From an uncultured Mediterraneibacter sp. (GTDB lineage Bacteria; Bacillota; Clostridia; Lachnospirales; Lachnospiraceae), in contig CAKRDD010000002.1 of the NCBI GenBank assembly GCA_934309345.1, positions 124,001-188,000 on the forward strand: 64,000 nucleotides of DNA, written 5' to 3'. Under the pieces are notes generated by a model. That model was not told where the DNA came from, ran no database searches, and worked only from the letters and a program-made list of their open reading frames with translations. A program made the position numbers and the translations under genes. Shown piece by piece: positions 1 through 8,216 of this stretch (position 1 is its first letter; every line of letters starts with the position of its first letter).

Positions 1-58
1 GTACAAATTGCTATTACTTTTCCCATTTTTCTATACCTCTCAAATTACTTTTTCTGTT

Positions 59-1045
59 CTAACCACCGATCCCGTACATGGCCCGATGTTCTTTCTTCTG
101 TCCTGCTTCTTCTCTTCGCTCGTTAGAAAAATTATGGCAGGCCGGTTTTTTCCAAATTGCCTGACGCATTGCTTCTTTCAGTTCTTCATCCGTTGCACCG
201 CTTCTCAGAAGTTCTCTTAAATCCGTTCCGCTTTCATATTGCAGACAGAGCTTCAGATATCCTTCCGATGTGAGCCGGATCCGGTTACAGGAATCACAGA
301 ACTTGTGACTCACTGCACTGATGAATCCGATTCTGCCCTGGAATCCCGGAAAACTCACATACTCTGCCGGACCATTCCCCAAATGTTTTTCATACGGTTC
401 GGCTGTTCCAAATGCTTTCTCTAAAAGTTCTAACAGCTCATCTCTTGATTTCCCCTGGCAGGATTTTCCTATCCCGATCGGCATCATTTCTATAAAACGA
501 ACTTCTACCGGATGTTCCTTTGCATACTCTGCCATCTGAATATACTCTTCTTCTGACTGATTCATCGGCACACAGTTTAACTTCACGCGCAGATTCGGAT
601 ATTCGAGTGCTGCCTGCAGTCCATCCAGTGCCTGATTTAATTCCCCACATCTTGTCACTGTATGGTAACACGTTTCATCCAATGTATCAATACTGATATT
701 CACTGCATCCAGCCCCTGACGCATCAACTCATCCAACTGATTTTTCAGAAGGATTCCATTTGTTGTCAATGTCACCTGCTCGATCCCCGGAATTCTCTTA
801 ATTTTCCCCAATAAGTCCGGCAATCCTTTTCTCACCAACGGTTCCCCTCCGGTCAGTTTGATCTTGGAAATCCCCAACTCTGTACTGATTCTACAAATCC
901 TCTCGATTTCATCAAAAGTCAGGATCTGCTCATGTAAAAGCTGCTCAATGCCCTCTTCCGGCATGCAGTAGACACAGCGCAGATTACAACGGTCCGTCAC
1001 AGAGATGCGCAGATATTCTATTGTTCTTCCATATTGATCGATCAT
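59..1045 (-). CDS. moaA: GTP 3',8-cyclase MoaA
   Basis: Radical-SAM enzyme that starts molybdopterin synthesis by rearranging GTP, with MoaC completing the step to cyclic pyranopterin monophosphate. C20, C24 and C27 form the CxxxCxxC radical-SAM cluster. C250, C253 and C267 supply the second [4Fe-4S] site that binds GTP. The chain ends in GG, as the family requires. At 328 aa it is full length. It is the last gene of a moaC-mogA-moaA minus-strand operon, 37 nt after mogA. No molybdoenzyme gene is visible in this window. Confidence 0.96.
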   Translation of the reverse strand: MIDQYGRTIEYLRISVTDRCNLRCVYCMPEEGIEQLLHEQILTFDEIERICRISTELGISKIKLTGGEPLVRKGLPDLLGKIKRIPGIEQVTLTTNGILLKNQLDELMRQGLDAVNISIDTLDETCYHTVTRCGELNQALDGLQAALEYPNLRVKLNCVPMNQSEEEYIQMAEYAKEHPVEVRFIEMMPIGIGKSCQGKSRDELLELLEKAFGTAEPYEKHLGNGPAEYVSFPGFQGRIGFISAVSHKFCDSCNRIRLTSEGYLKLCLQYESGTDLRELLRSGATDEELKEAMRQAIWKKPACHNFSNERREEAGQKKEHRAMYGIGG

Positions 1046-1082
1046 CTCTTACATACCTTTCTTGCTTCTTTACGTCACTGCT

Positions 1083-1646
1083 TTATTTTCCCTCTGAAAC
1101 AGGTTTTCCACACTCACTTGCATTTCCTGTAAGTATTGCAAGTCCATGTTCCAGAGATGGAAGTACTGCTTCTAAATTCTCCTTTACAGCCTTCGGGCTT
1201 CCCGGAAGATTAATGATCAATGTCTGATTGCGGATCACAGACGCACCTCGGCTAAGCATTGCTCTTGGTGTCACCTGAAGTGATGCCAGTCTCATTGCCT
1301 CTGCGATTCCAGGTGCATTCTTCGTTGCCACGGCAAGTGTCGCTTCCGGTGTGCAGTCACGCGGTGCAAAACCTGTTCCTCCTGTCGTCGCGATCAGATC
1401 CACTTTTTTCTCATCTGCAAGTTCACAAAGACACTGTTCGATCATCTTCTGCTCATCCGGAAGAAGTCTTACTTCTGCCACTTCATATCCGGCTTCTTCT
1501 AACATACTGCAAAGAAACGGTCCACTCTTATCCTCCCGCTCTCCTGCATATCCTTTATCGCTCAGCGTCACTACCGCTGCTTTCCATCTTTGTTCTTTCT
1601 TTTCCACTTTACTTTTCGCCTTCTTTTCTTTCCTTCTTATATCCAT
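1083..1646 (-). CDS. MogA/MoaB-family molybdopterin adenylyltransferase
   Basis: Activates molybdopterin by adenylylation before molybdenum insertion (family knowledge). The motif TTGGTGFAPRD near residues 86-96 and the NLPGSPKAV segment near residues 145-153 are the conserved substrate-binding loops of the MogA/MoaB fold. The gene overlaps moaC by 38 nt, so translation is probably coupled. The first 20 or so residues are an unusual Lys/Arg-rich extension, and no clear Shine-Dalgarno site precedes the ATG at 1646. A GTG about 14 codons in is a possible alternative start. MogA and MoaB cannot be told apart here, so no symbol is given. Confidence 0.9.
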   Translation of the reverse strand: MDIRRKEKKAKSKVEKKEQRWKAAVVTLSDKGYAGEREDKSGPFLCSMLEEAGYEVAEVRLLPDEQKMIEQCLCELADEKKVDLIATTGGTGFAPRDCTPEATLAVATKNAPGIAEAMRLASLQVTPRAMLSRGASVIRNQTLIINLPGSPKAVKENLEAVLPSLEHGLAILTGNASECGKPVSEGK

Positions 1647-2112
1647 TGTCGATCAGTCCGCTCTTGCCGCCGCTCTTTCTCACCAGATAGATTTCCCCAA
1701 TCTCCATCTTTTTGTCCATCGCTTTGCACATATCGTAAACTGTCAAAAGTGCTACACTTGCTCCTGTCAGAGCCTCCATCTCAACGCCTGTCTTCCCGGT
1801 CACACGTACTGTGCAATTACAATAAATTGCGAGCTCACTCTCAACCATCTCGAACTCCACCTTGCACTTTGTGATCGGAAGAATGTGACACATCGGAATC
1901 AGATCCGATGTCCTCTTTGCGCCCATGATTCCTGCTGTTGTCGCAACTCCAAGCACATCCCCTTTGCCTGCTGTTCCTTCCTTAACAGCACGGAATACTT
2001 CTTCATTCACTGTGATCTTTCCTGTGGCAGTTGCTTCCCGGACTGTGTCCTGTTTCTCCGTTACATCCACCATGATCGCTTTTCCTTTTTCATCAAAATG
2101 TGTAAATCCCAT
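1609..2112 (-). CDS. moaC: Cyclic pyranopterin monophosphate synthase MoaC
   Basis: Works with MoaA to make cyclic pyranopterin monophosphate. Family signatures are MCHILPITKCKVEFE and GVEMEALTGASVALLTVYD followed by a DMCKAMDK helix. I chose the ATG at 2112 (MGFTHFDE) because an AGAGG site lies about 8 nt upstream; a GTG at 2121 would add three residues. It is the first gene of the moa operon, behind a promoter at 2202-2230 and a leader hairpin at 2141-2173. Confidence 0.95.
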   Translation of the reverse strand: MGFTHFDEKGKAIMVDVTEKQDTVREATATGKITVNEEVFRAVKEGTAGKGDVLGVATTAGIMGAKRTSDLIPMCHILPITKCKVEFEMVESELAIYCNCTVRVTGKTGVEMEALTGASVALLTVYDMCKAMDKKMEIGEIYLVRKSGGKSGLIDNGYKKERKEGEK

Positions 2113-2140
2113 TTTTTTCACCTCTCAATCTGAAAATGCT

Positions 2141-2173
2141 GTTGATATTCACATTCCCCTTGCGAATATCAAC
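2141..2173 (-). promoter_or_regulatory. Hairpin/dyad in the moaC leader
   Basis: Perfect 10-bp inverted repeat (GTTGATATTC / GAATATCAAC, 13-nt centre) in the inferred 5' leader of the moa mRNA, about 20-50 nt after the predicted start site and 29 nt before the moaC ATG. It could be an operator or an RNA hairpin. It is far too short to be the known molybdenum-cofactor riboswitch. Confidence 0.5.
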
Positions 2174-2201
2174 AAGACGATTGCTTTTTTTATACCAAAC
2201 G

Positions 2202-2230
2202 ATTGTACCACAAAATTGCACTAATTGCAA
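2202..2230 (-). promoter_or_regulatory. Promoter of the moa operon
   Basis: Read on the minus strand: -35 TTGCAA (2230-2225), 17-bp spacer, -10 TACAAT (2207-2202). It lies about 90 nt upstream of moaC. The -35 box abuts the terminator of the preceding Rpn gene. Confidence 0.65.
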
Positions 2231-2262
2231 AAAAGAAAGGACAACTATAATAGCTGCCCTTT
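2228..2262 (-). terminator. Rho-independent terminator of the Rpn gene
   Basis: On the minus strand, GGGCAGCTA-TTA-TAGTTGTCC makes a 9-bp stem with G-U pairs (2259-2239), followed by a T-rich run. A 25-nt stretch containing this hairpin is repeated exactly at 3475-3499. Confidence 0.8.
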
Positions 2263-2267
2263 TACCA

Positions 2268-3149
2268 TCATCCCATCTTTTTCTTTAATTCTTGTATCGT
2301 TTCCAGCGTTTCTTTCGTGATTTCCGCAATCTGTTCCAGTGGTATTCCCGCTTCAATCATTGATAAAATAATTTCTTTACGTCCACGGTTTTCTCCTGTC
2401 TTGATCAATATATCACGATCTCTGATCGCTTTCTGTCTTGCTTCATATTCAAGACGTTTTTTCTCGTCCGCACTTAATTTGTCCAATTCTTTATACGCTT
2501 CTTCAAAACAAGAATTCTTCTTAGCCATTTTCTCAAAATCCTCCCTGCGTTTACCATTCAAAAAGCGCATCCACTGCATTAAATCTGTTTCACTCTTTTG
2601 TTCCGGCGGTAATTTGGGCAGTTCCAAAATATGCATTTCCATCAGATCTGTATATTCCTTCCCCGTCTTTACATCACAAAACGAAATACGTCGATAACAC
2701 TCCTCATCTTCTTGAAATAATACATGAGCAAGAATACTTACTTGAATACATTTCTGTAATCTATCATAACTATCACCTTCTCGTATCTGTTCCGTATACA
2801 TCTTACTCAAATAGTAAATTGTACGATTCGCCCAATAATCATAATAAACCACCTGCATCTCAAAATCAATCTGTACTTCGTTATCTAACTGCACCCGAAC
2901 ATCTAGAATTCCATACTTATCATCTTCCGAATCCTTTCTCAGGATTGTGGGGAGAAGCTCAGTATTCACAATTTCATCTGGATGCCTGTTTAATATAGCT
3001 GCAATAATTCCTTTTCTCACATTTTCATTTTGCATCAACTCTTTGAAGCAAAAATCAACTGTTGGTAACATAATGAAATCTTCTTTTTCATTTAATGCAT
3101 TTTCGCTTTTAATTGCACTTTTAGATACTTTTCTTGGGTTTTCCTTCAT
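2268..3149 (-). CDS. Rpn-family recombination-promoting nuclease / putative transposase (PD-(D/E)XK)
   Basis: Resembles the Rpn/TIGR01784 family of PD-(D/E)XK proteins once annotated as transposases. Visible features are the start PTVDFCFKELM, the catalytic-type segment GILDVRVQLDNEVQIDFEMQ (about residues 80-99), the conserved MEMHILELPKL block near residue 170, and an amphipathic C-terminal tail with repeated EIILSMIEAGI/EQIAEIT motifs. At 293 aa it is typical. AAGGAG precedes the ATG by about 8 nt. It has its own terminator. A fragment of a related gene lies at 38160-38236. The cellular role is unknown; E. coli Rpn proteins promote RecA-independent recombination. Confidence 0.85.
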   Translation of the reverse strand: MKENPRKVSKSAIKSENALNEKEDFIMLPTVDFCFKELMQNENVRKGIIAAILNRHPDEIVNTELLPTILRKDSEDDKYGILDVRVQLDNEVQIDFEMQVVYYDYWANRTIYYLSKMYTEQIREGDSYDRLQKCIQVSILAHVLFQEDEECYRRISFCDVKTGKEYTDLMEMHILELPKLPPEQKSETDLMQWMRFLNGKRREDFEKMAKKNSCFEEAYKELDKLSADEKKRLEYEARQKAIRDRDILIKTGENRGRKEIILSMIEAGIPLEQIAEITKETLETIQELKKKMG

Positions 3150-3474
3150 AAAATTTCTCCTTTTCGTTTTTGTAAGACAAACACTTATATGAAGGAAAGA
3201 ATTCTTTATCCAAATTTATTGTAACATAGGTTTTTTTTTCAGAAAAGCAGAAGTTTTAAACCTGATCCTTTAATAAACTTTCAGTTATCATTCATACAAT
3301 ATTCGTCTTATGTTTTGTTATCGGATTATTTGTTCGAATACTGAACTATGGAAATAATTACCGATTGGTTAATAGATATCTTTGCTGTTCATAAGAATAA
3401 GAACTGCGTGAATTTAGACTAACATATATTTCTGGAAATTACAATCTCTTTTTGATTTTCCGTTTAATAGAAAT
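3150..3474. other. Intergenic region with no recognised gene
   Basis: About 325 bp of AT-rich DNA between the Rpn start and the symporter terminator. I see no open frame with a start and ribosome site, and no convincing hairpin. It presumably holds the Rpn promoter. Confidence 0.5.
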
Positions 3475-3499
3475 AAGGACAACTATAATAGCTGCCCTT
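3470..3499 (-). terminator. Terminator of the symporter gene (copy of 2237-2261)
   Basis: The same hairpin as at 2239-2259 (stem 3497-3477), followed on the minus strand by TTATTTCTATT. It lies 12 nt after the symporter stop codon. Confidence 0.75.
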
Positions 3500-3510
3500 A
3501 AAATCAATTA

Positions 3511-4740
3511 TTAAAATTCAATATTCAGCATCTCATCTGGCTTCTCCGGAATCTTATGTCTTTCCGCATATCCTGTAAGAATCAGCGTAAGTGCTCCGTC
3601 ACCTGTTACATTACAAGCTGTTCCAAAACTATCCTGAAGTGCGAAAATCGTAAGCATCAGTGCTGTTCCCGCATCATCAAACAGAAGGACTCCTGTGATA
3701 AGTCCAAGGGATGCCATAACCGTTCCACCCGGAACTCCCGGTGCACCGATTGCAAATACTCCAAGAAGTACGCAGAACAGAAACATTGTTGGAACTGACG
3801 GAAGCTTTCCATACAGAATCTGTGAGATGGTCATACAGAAGAATACTTCCGTGAGAACAGATCCACACAGATGGATATTGGCAAACAGTGGAATACCAAA
3901 CTGTACCATATCTTTTCTTAATGGTTTTGCCTTTCCGGCACACTGCAGAGCAACTCCGAGTGTTGCTGCTGAAGACATTGTTCCAACGGCTGTCAGATAT
4001 GCCGGTCCATAATGCTTTACAACCTCCAGCGGATTCTTTCCTGAATAAACGCCGGCGATTGTATATAGAAGTGCCATCCAGATATAATGTCCTAGCATAA
4101 CAATAATGATAACCTTAAGGAATACCGGAAGCTGTTTTGTAATGGATCCTTCATATGCCAGAGAACAAAATGTGAATCCAATAAATAAAGGAAGGATTGG
4201 AATCAAAATCCTTGATACGATGGAAAGCACGATCTTCTGAAATTCTTCCAACATTCCTGTGATCAATTTTGCCTTATTCCATACCGCTGCAAGTCCGATC
4301 ATAATAGAAAATACAAGTGCACTCATAACCGGCATGATCTGTGGAATAGAAAGTTCAAATACCATCTCCGGCAATTCTTTCAGTCCATCTACATCTGTCA
4401 CAATAGAAAGATGCGGAATCAGCGCGTATCCTGCTGCTGTAGAGAATAACGCCGCACCAACAGAAGAGATATATGCAATACATACTGCAAGAAGCAGCAA
4501 TCTTGATGCATTATTTCCCATCTTTGTGATAGACGGTGCAATAAATCCAATAATGATCAACGGAACACAGAATGAAATAATCTGTCCCAGAACATATTTC
4601 AAAGTTACAACAATGTTCAGAATTGCATTTGTCAAACCTGTCCCGTCATTTGCATTAAGAGCAAGTCCGGCAAGAATTCCGATCACTACGCCTACCAGAA
4701 GTTTAAATGGCAGACTTTTGAAAAAACTAGACTTTTTCAT
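3511..4740 (-). CDS. Dicarboxylate/amino acid:cation symporter (DAACS/SDF family)
   Basis: Integral membrane transporter expected to import a dicarboxylate or amino acid (glutamate, aspartate, serine or similar) with Na+ or H+. At 409 aa it has the family layout: N-terminal transmembrane helices, then the C-terminal transport core with the re-entrant-loop serine-rich stretch (TMSSAATLGVALQCAG) and the GVPGGTVMASLG and NVTGDGALTLIL motifs of TM7-TM8. GGAGG lies 11 nt before the ATG. It is monocistronic, with a terminator directly downstream. The substrate cannot be assigned from sequence alone. Confidence 0.9.
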   Translation of the reverse strand: MKKSSFFKSLPFKLLVGVVIGILAGLALNANDGTGLTNAILNIVVTLKYVLGQIISFCVPLIIIGFIAPSITKMGNNASRLLLLAVCIAYISSVGAALFSTAAGYALIPHLSIVTDVDGLKELPEMVFELSIPQIMPVMSALVFSIMIGLAAVWNKAKLITGMLEEFQKIVLSIVSRILIPILPLFIGFTFCSLAYEGSITKQLPVFLKVIIIVMLGHYIWMALLYTIAGVYSGKNPLEVVKHYGPAYLTAVGTMSSAATLGVALQCAGKAKPLRKDMVQFGIPLFANIHLCGSVLTEVFFCMTISQILYGKLPSVPTMFLFCVLLGVFAIGAPGVPGGTVMASLGLITGVLLFDDAGTALMLTIFALQDSFGTACNVTGDGALTLILTGYAERHKIPEKPDEMLNIEF

Positions 4741-4953
4741 AGAAAGAATCCTCCAATACTATTTTTCGGTCCTAATTCACAGATGTCTGTAATCCCCAAC
4801 CTTTCTCAGACCTGTTTAGTCGGTATGTATTATTATAATACACGAAGAATAAATCTACAACTGTCTGTTTGCAGCTTACCGATTTGCGCAGAAAAAAGGG
4901 GTATTGTTCACAGGTAGCCTGTAAACAGTAACAAATCAATCAATAGAACTTCC

Positions 4954-5009
4954 TTGACATATTTGAACAAGTGGTGTATAAATGTGAGTAAGGAACTTGT
5001 TTAAACAAG
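4954..5009 (+). promoter_or_regulatory. Promoter and palindrome upstream of the HAD phosphatase
   Basis: -35 TTGACA (4954-4959), 17-bp spacer, -10 TATAAA (4977-4982). Just past the expected start site lies a perfect 14-bp palindrome CTTGTTTAAACAAG (4996-5009). Its half-site ACAAG also occurs in the spacer. The placement suggests a repressor operator (inference). Confidence 0.65.
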
Positions 5010-5063
5010 ATAAATAATGAAAAGCATTTATTTGTACAAAGATCAACAGGGAGGCGCATAGAA

Positions 5064-5867
5064 ATGAAAAACAATATCAAGTTAGTTGCAGTAGACATTG
5101 ACGGAACCTTCGTTCATTCGGATTATACATATGATATCCCAAGATTTAAGAAAATTTTATCTGCGATGAATGTAGCAGGCTGTAATTTTGTGGTGGCAAG
5201 CGGAAACCAGTATTATCAGCTCAGAGATCTGTTTCCGGGATATTATGATGAACTTTCTTTTGTGGCAGAGAACGGAGCTTTTGTGAAAGACCATAAAGAA
5301 CAGGTATTCACAGCGAATATGCCGAGAGAAACTGTGAATTATGTGATTGATGTATGCAGAGAATATCCGGAAGTTTTAAATGTTTTATGTGGAGTAGAAA
5401 GCGCATATTGTCAGCGCGGGACTGTGTCACAAGATTTTTTTGAACTTACAAACATTTATTATCACCGATTAAAATGGGTGGATGATTTTAAACAGGTGAA
5501 TGATCAGATTCTGAAATTTGCACCGACAGTTCCTATAGAAAAGACCTATTTCTATTATGACCTTTTTTGTGAAAAATTAGAAGGAAAACTGGTGCCGACT
5601 ACAAGTGGGCATGGGTCTATTGATTTGATCGTTCCAGAATGTCATAAGGCGTCCGGATTAAAAAGGTTAGTAGAACGCTGGGGAATCTCACAGGAACAGT
5701 GTGCTGCATTCGGAGACGGTGAAAATGACATCGAGATGCTTGAGTATTGCGGACACAGTTACGCAATGGGAAATGCACCGGAGAATGTGAAGAAAGCCGC
5801 AAAAAATGTGTGTCCTTCAAACGAGGAAGACGGAGTACTTGTAACACTGGAAAAGTTATTCTTTTAA
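5064..5867 (+). CDS. Cof-type HAD-superfamily sugar phosphatase
   Basis: Cytoplasmic phosphatase of the HAD IIB (Cof) group, most like the SupH/YbiV sugar phosphatases. Motif I is DIDGTF (D11, D13), motif II is the VASGN serine, motif III is a lysine in the KASGLKRL region, and motif IV is GDGENDIEML. The C2B cap lies between motifs II and III. At 267 aa it is the usual length. GGGAGG precedes the ATG by about 10 nt. It stands alone. The physiological substrate is unknown. Confidence 0.9.
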   Translation: MKNNIKLVAVDIDGTFVHSDYTYDIPRFKKILSAMNVAGCNFVVASGNQYYQLRDLFPGYYDELSFVAENGAFVKDHKEQVFTANMPRETVNYVIDVCREYPEVLNVLCGVESAYCQRGTVSQDFFELTNIYYHRLKWVDDFKQVNDQILKFAPTVPIEKTYFYYDLFCEKLEGKLVPTTSGHGSIDLIVPECHKASGLKRLVERWGISQEQCAAFGDGENDIEMLEYCGHSYAMGNAPENVKKAAKNVCPSNEEDGVLVTLEKLFF

Positions 5868-6116
5868 AGAATAACCAGAAACAGCCAGGTATGGATTTTA
5901 TTTTGATTTGCACCTATAAGACTTTTATATTTTATTGTCCTGCAGGGCAGAAGAATATTATAAGTCCATGCGCTTTTTTGTCTTGTTTTCAATTTCTCGA
6001 AAAAGAAATCCTGAGGTTAGTGTGTAGACCATAGCTGATTATTTTGCTGCTCAGCTATACGGATGTACGTTTTGCTTAAAAAAATTCAAAGTTATCTATA
6101 AGATGTATGAAATTAA

Positions 6117-6169
6117 TTGACAAATAAAGTTGTCAATGTTATCATCATAAATGACAAGAAAAGTTGTCA
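6117..6169 (+). promoter_or_regulatory. Promoter with two TGACAA-N6-TTGTCA operators
   Basis: Promoter -35 TTGACA (6117-6122), 17-bp spacer, -10 TATCAT (6140-6145). Two dyads share one code: TTGACAA-N6-TTGTCAA (6117-6136) covers the -35 box and spacer, and TGACAA-N6-TTGTCA (6152-6169) lies at the start of the transcript. This is a classic arrangement for autorepression, probably by the XRE protein encoded next. Confidence 0.75.
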
Positions 6170-6194
6170 AAGCAAAACGAAAGGGGACTGAAAA

Positions 6195-6413
6195 TTGCCT
6201 TTATTAAATCGATTAAAAGAATATAGATCAAAACTGGGAATCAATCAGACAGAGCTTGGAAAGCGGGCAGGAGTTTCCCGCCAGACGATCAGTCTGATCG
6301 AGCGTGGGGACTATTCTCCGTCTGTGACACTGGCATTAAAAATTGCAAAGATCTGTCAGGTTACAGTAGAAGATATCTTTGAGTATAAGGAGGATGAAAA
6401 CGATGAAGAGTGA
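6195..6413 (+). CDS. XRE-family transcriptional regulator
   Basis: A 72-residue protein that is almost entirely one HTH_3 domain (residues 5-60), with recognition-helix region GVSRQTISLIERGDYSPS and an acidic tail. It resembles the small YozG/Cro-like repressors paired with DUF3169 proteins. The start is TTG at 6195, supported by AAAGGGG about 9 nt upstream; no ATG fits. It overlaps the next gene by 11 nt. The two dyads just upstream suggest that it represses its own operon. Confidence 0.88.
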   Translation: MPLLNRLKEYRSKLGINQTELGKRAGVSRQTISLIERGDYSPSVTLALKIAKICQVTVEDIFEYKEDENDEE

Positions 6414-7191
6414 TACAAAGACGAGAAACACAAAGAAAACCATTGTAAGGATGTTAGCAGCAATGCTGATAGGCGGAGTGATAGGAGGCGTAAGTACTGT
6501 AGTTTATGAAATTGTTTTTGGGGAAGATTTCAGTGGAAGATCGCTGAACCTTCTGACGGAAGTGACACGGAGGCTTATGGTTCCAGGGCTCCTGTCAGTA
6601 CTTGTCGTTTCAATTGCAGCATATGAGATCTGCTTCAAAAAGTTAAGAAACGTCTGTGATCGGATTGAAAATGCAGAAGATGAGGAATTTCATCGACTGG
6701 ATTATGAGGAAGAAAGGTACGGAGCAATTCTGCAGTGTATCAATGTAGTGGCACAGGTGCTTTGCATTGCTTTGTTGGGAAGTGGATATTCTATGAGATA
6801 TATTCATGATGGAAGAACTTCGCTGGTAAAATTCCTTACAGCATGTGTCCTGTTTTTAATCTGTTTCTTTTACTGTGGCATGGCTCAGGCCCGTTATGTA
6901 AAACTGCTTCAGAAAGTACATCCGGAGAAAAAGGGTGATATTGCTTCCAAAGATTTTCATAAACAATGGCTGGAAAGCTGTGATGAGGCAGAAAAGGAAG
7001 CAGTTTATCAAAGTTCCTACAGTACTTACATATTCTCAGGAAAATTAATCGGAATATTGTTAGTTGTGACGATGATTACGCATTTATTTTTCAATACAGG
7101 AGTGTTCGCAATTGTTGTGGTCGGTGTAATCTATTTATGTATAACTGTAAAATACTGTGTTTCCTGTGTTAAATTAAAAAATAAATCATAA
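6403..7191 (+). CDS. DUF3169-like multi-pass membrane protein
   Basis: About 262 aa with some six predicted transmembrane segments: near residues 15-38, 58-78, 112-135, 145-165 and two adjacent ones near 210-250. A charged cytoplasmic stretch with DRIENAEDEEFHRLDYEEERYG features lies after TM2, which fits the DUF3169 family. AAGGAGG (6387-6393) is 9 nt before the ATG at 6403, which I prefer over the ATG at 6394. It is translationally coupled to the XRE gene. Such pairs are common in Firmicutes, but their function is not established. Confidence 0.75.
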   Translation: MKSDTKTRNTKKTIVRMLAAMLIGGVIGGVSTVVYEIVFGEDFSGRSLNLLTEVTRRLMVPGLLSVLVVSIAAYEICFKKLRNVCDRIENAEDEEFHRLDYEEERYGAILQCINVVAQVLCIALLGSGYSMRYIHDGRTSLVKFLTACVLFLICFFYCGMAQARYVKLLQKVHPEKKGDIASKDFHKQWLESCDEAEKEAVYQSSYSTYIFSGKLIGILLVVTMITHLFFNTGVFAIVVVGVIYLCITVKYCVSCVKLKNKS

Positions 7192-7346
7192 CGATTAACT
7201 ATAGAAATTTCAGTAAGTAATGCAAGTAATTCGTGCTCTGCCTTTTTGCCGTTAACATGGGAATGAACCAATGTCATTTAGTTAACATTCAATAATGATA
7301 TCATACGCAAGAAAAAATGTTGAAGAATTTTTAGCAGAACTGTTTT

Positions 7347-7430
7347 TTAAGAGACACTTATAAAAATAGATACACTAAAAAGACAGATTGCAAATCTGTC
7401 AAAAAAAGAAGTATAATTTAAAATTTCCAT
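7347..7430 (-). CDS. Possible 27-residue membrane peptide
   Basis: A short frame, beginning MEILNYTSFFDRF and ending in a hydrophobic stretch (AICLFSVSIFISVS). A perfect AAGGAGG lies 7 nt before its ATG at 7430. A terminator-type hairpin (7400-7382) sits inside the frame, so it may instead be a leader peptide or the tail of an RNA element. No homologue is recognised. Confidence 0.3.
   Translation of the reverse strand: MEILNYTSFFDRFAICLFSVSIFISVS
7382..7400 (-). terminator. Minus-strand terminator hairpin
   Basis: GACAGAT-TTGCA-ATCTGTC followed by TTTTT on the minus strand. It would end transcripts coming from the chromate-transporter operon or from the unidentified element at 7430-7640. 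In the plus direction there is no T run. Confidence 0.7.
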
Positions 7431-7640
7431 CACAATTCCTCCTTCATTTGTCCACCTTGTGATTTCGCAGACCAGCCGGTTGGCACATCCGGCCGGTATC
7501 CGCAGTGTTGACCGGTTTCGGATTTTTCCTGGTCGGTCTGGCATTTCTTTTGGTTTCTTGAACTTATCATAGTCTTGGAATCTTACAGAAAGAAGAACGG
7601 TTACCTTAATATTCGTTAAGAATAAGAAGTACAAATAAAA
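7431..7640 (-). other. GC-richer segment of unknown nature
   Basis: The centre (about 7455-7550) is clearly GC-richer than its flanks and contains partly complementary blocks (CCAGACCGACCAG / CTGGTCTG on the minus strand) and several CCGG steps. The minus strand is open throughout. The plus strand encodes a 34-codon stop-to-stop stretch with a hydrophobic end (AVLTGFGFFLVGLAFLLVS). It may be a structured RNA, a small-protein leader or a gene remnant; none can be confirmed. Confidence 0.3.
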
Positions 7641-7676
7641 ATTAACAGATATTAATTTCTTTTTTCATCTTCACTT

Positions 7677-8216
7677 CTATAAAATCCCATAGCAGACAAT
7701 TCCTAACAGTGCTGACAGACCAATCACCTTCGGAACCTGCCAGTTCTTCTTTCCGATCAGATAAAGCATCAAGAGTCCGATTCCACATGCCAGAAGATCC
7801 GGTCTGCTATCAGAAAAATAATTTTCTCCCAAAAGTTCTGCAATTGTTACTATAATCAACACGATACAGATTGGTTTTAAAACAAGCAGGATTTTTGAAA
7901 ATATCTCGTTATTCTTAAATCGTTCAAAACAGATCGCTGTCAACAAAGTCAGAGTGAATGCAGGCATTAATACACCTATTACTGCTACAATTCCGCCCAG
8001 AACACCCGCAGTCCTTTCTCCGGCAAATGTTGCACAGTTGATTCCAAGCGGTCCCGGTGTCATCTCTGCGATTGCGATCACATTTGTCAGATCCTCTGTC
8101 GTCATCCAATGATGTGCACGCATTTCTTCCAATATCAACGGAACCATAGACATACCACCGAAACTTGTAAAACCTATTTTCACAAATGCAAGATATAATT
8201 CCATTAATGTACTCAT
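7677..8216 (-). CDS. Chromate transporter, C-terminal-half type (ChrA family)
   Basis: A 179-aa half-size CHR transporter with the conserved start LYLAFVKIGFTSFGGMSMVPLI and the AEMTPGPLGINCATFAG loop, then about five transmembrane helices. Bacterial ChrA is either one long protein or two short ones; here two short genes overlap by 4 nt (8213-8216), so they should form one transporter. Family members export chromate or move other anions. The substrate is not known here. Confidence 0.88.
   Translation of the reverse strand: MSTLMELYLAFVKIGFTSFGGMSMVPLILEEMRAHHWMTTEDLTNVIAIAEMTPGPLGINCATFAGERTAGVLGGIVAVIGVLMPAFTLTLLTAICFERFKNNEIFSKILLVLKPICIVLIIVTIAELLGENYFSDSRPDLLACGIGLLMLYLIGKKNWQVPKVIGLSALLGIVCYGIL

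Noticed and set aside
2112..2230. Moco riboswitch upstream of moaC
   Set aside because: Only a single 10-bp hairpin is present in a leader of about 90 nt; the known riboswitch needs a much larger multi-helix fold.
3511..5063. HAD phosphatase and symporter as one operon
   Set aside because: They are divergent, and each has its own expression signals.
7347..7634. A 95-codon minus-strand gene
   Set aside because: The upstream two thirds have no ribosome site and odd composition; only the last 27 codons follow a good site, and they are listed as a tentative peptide.
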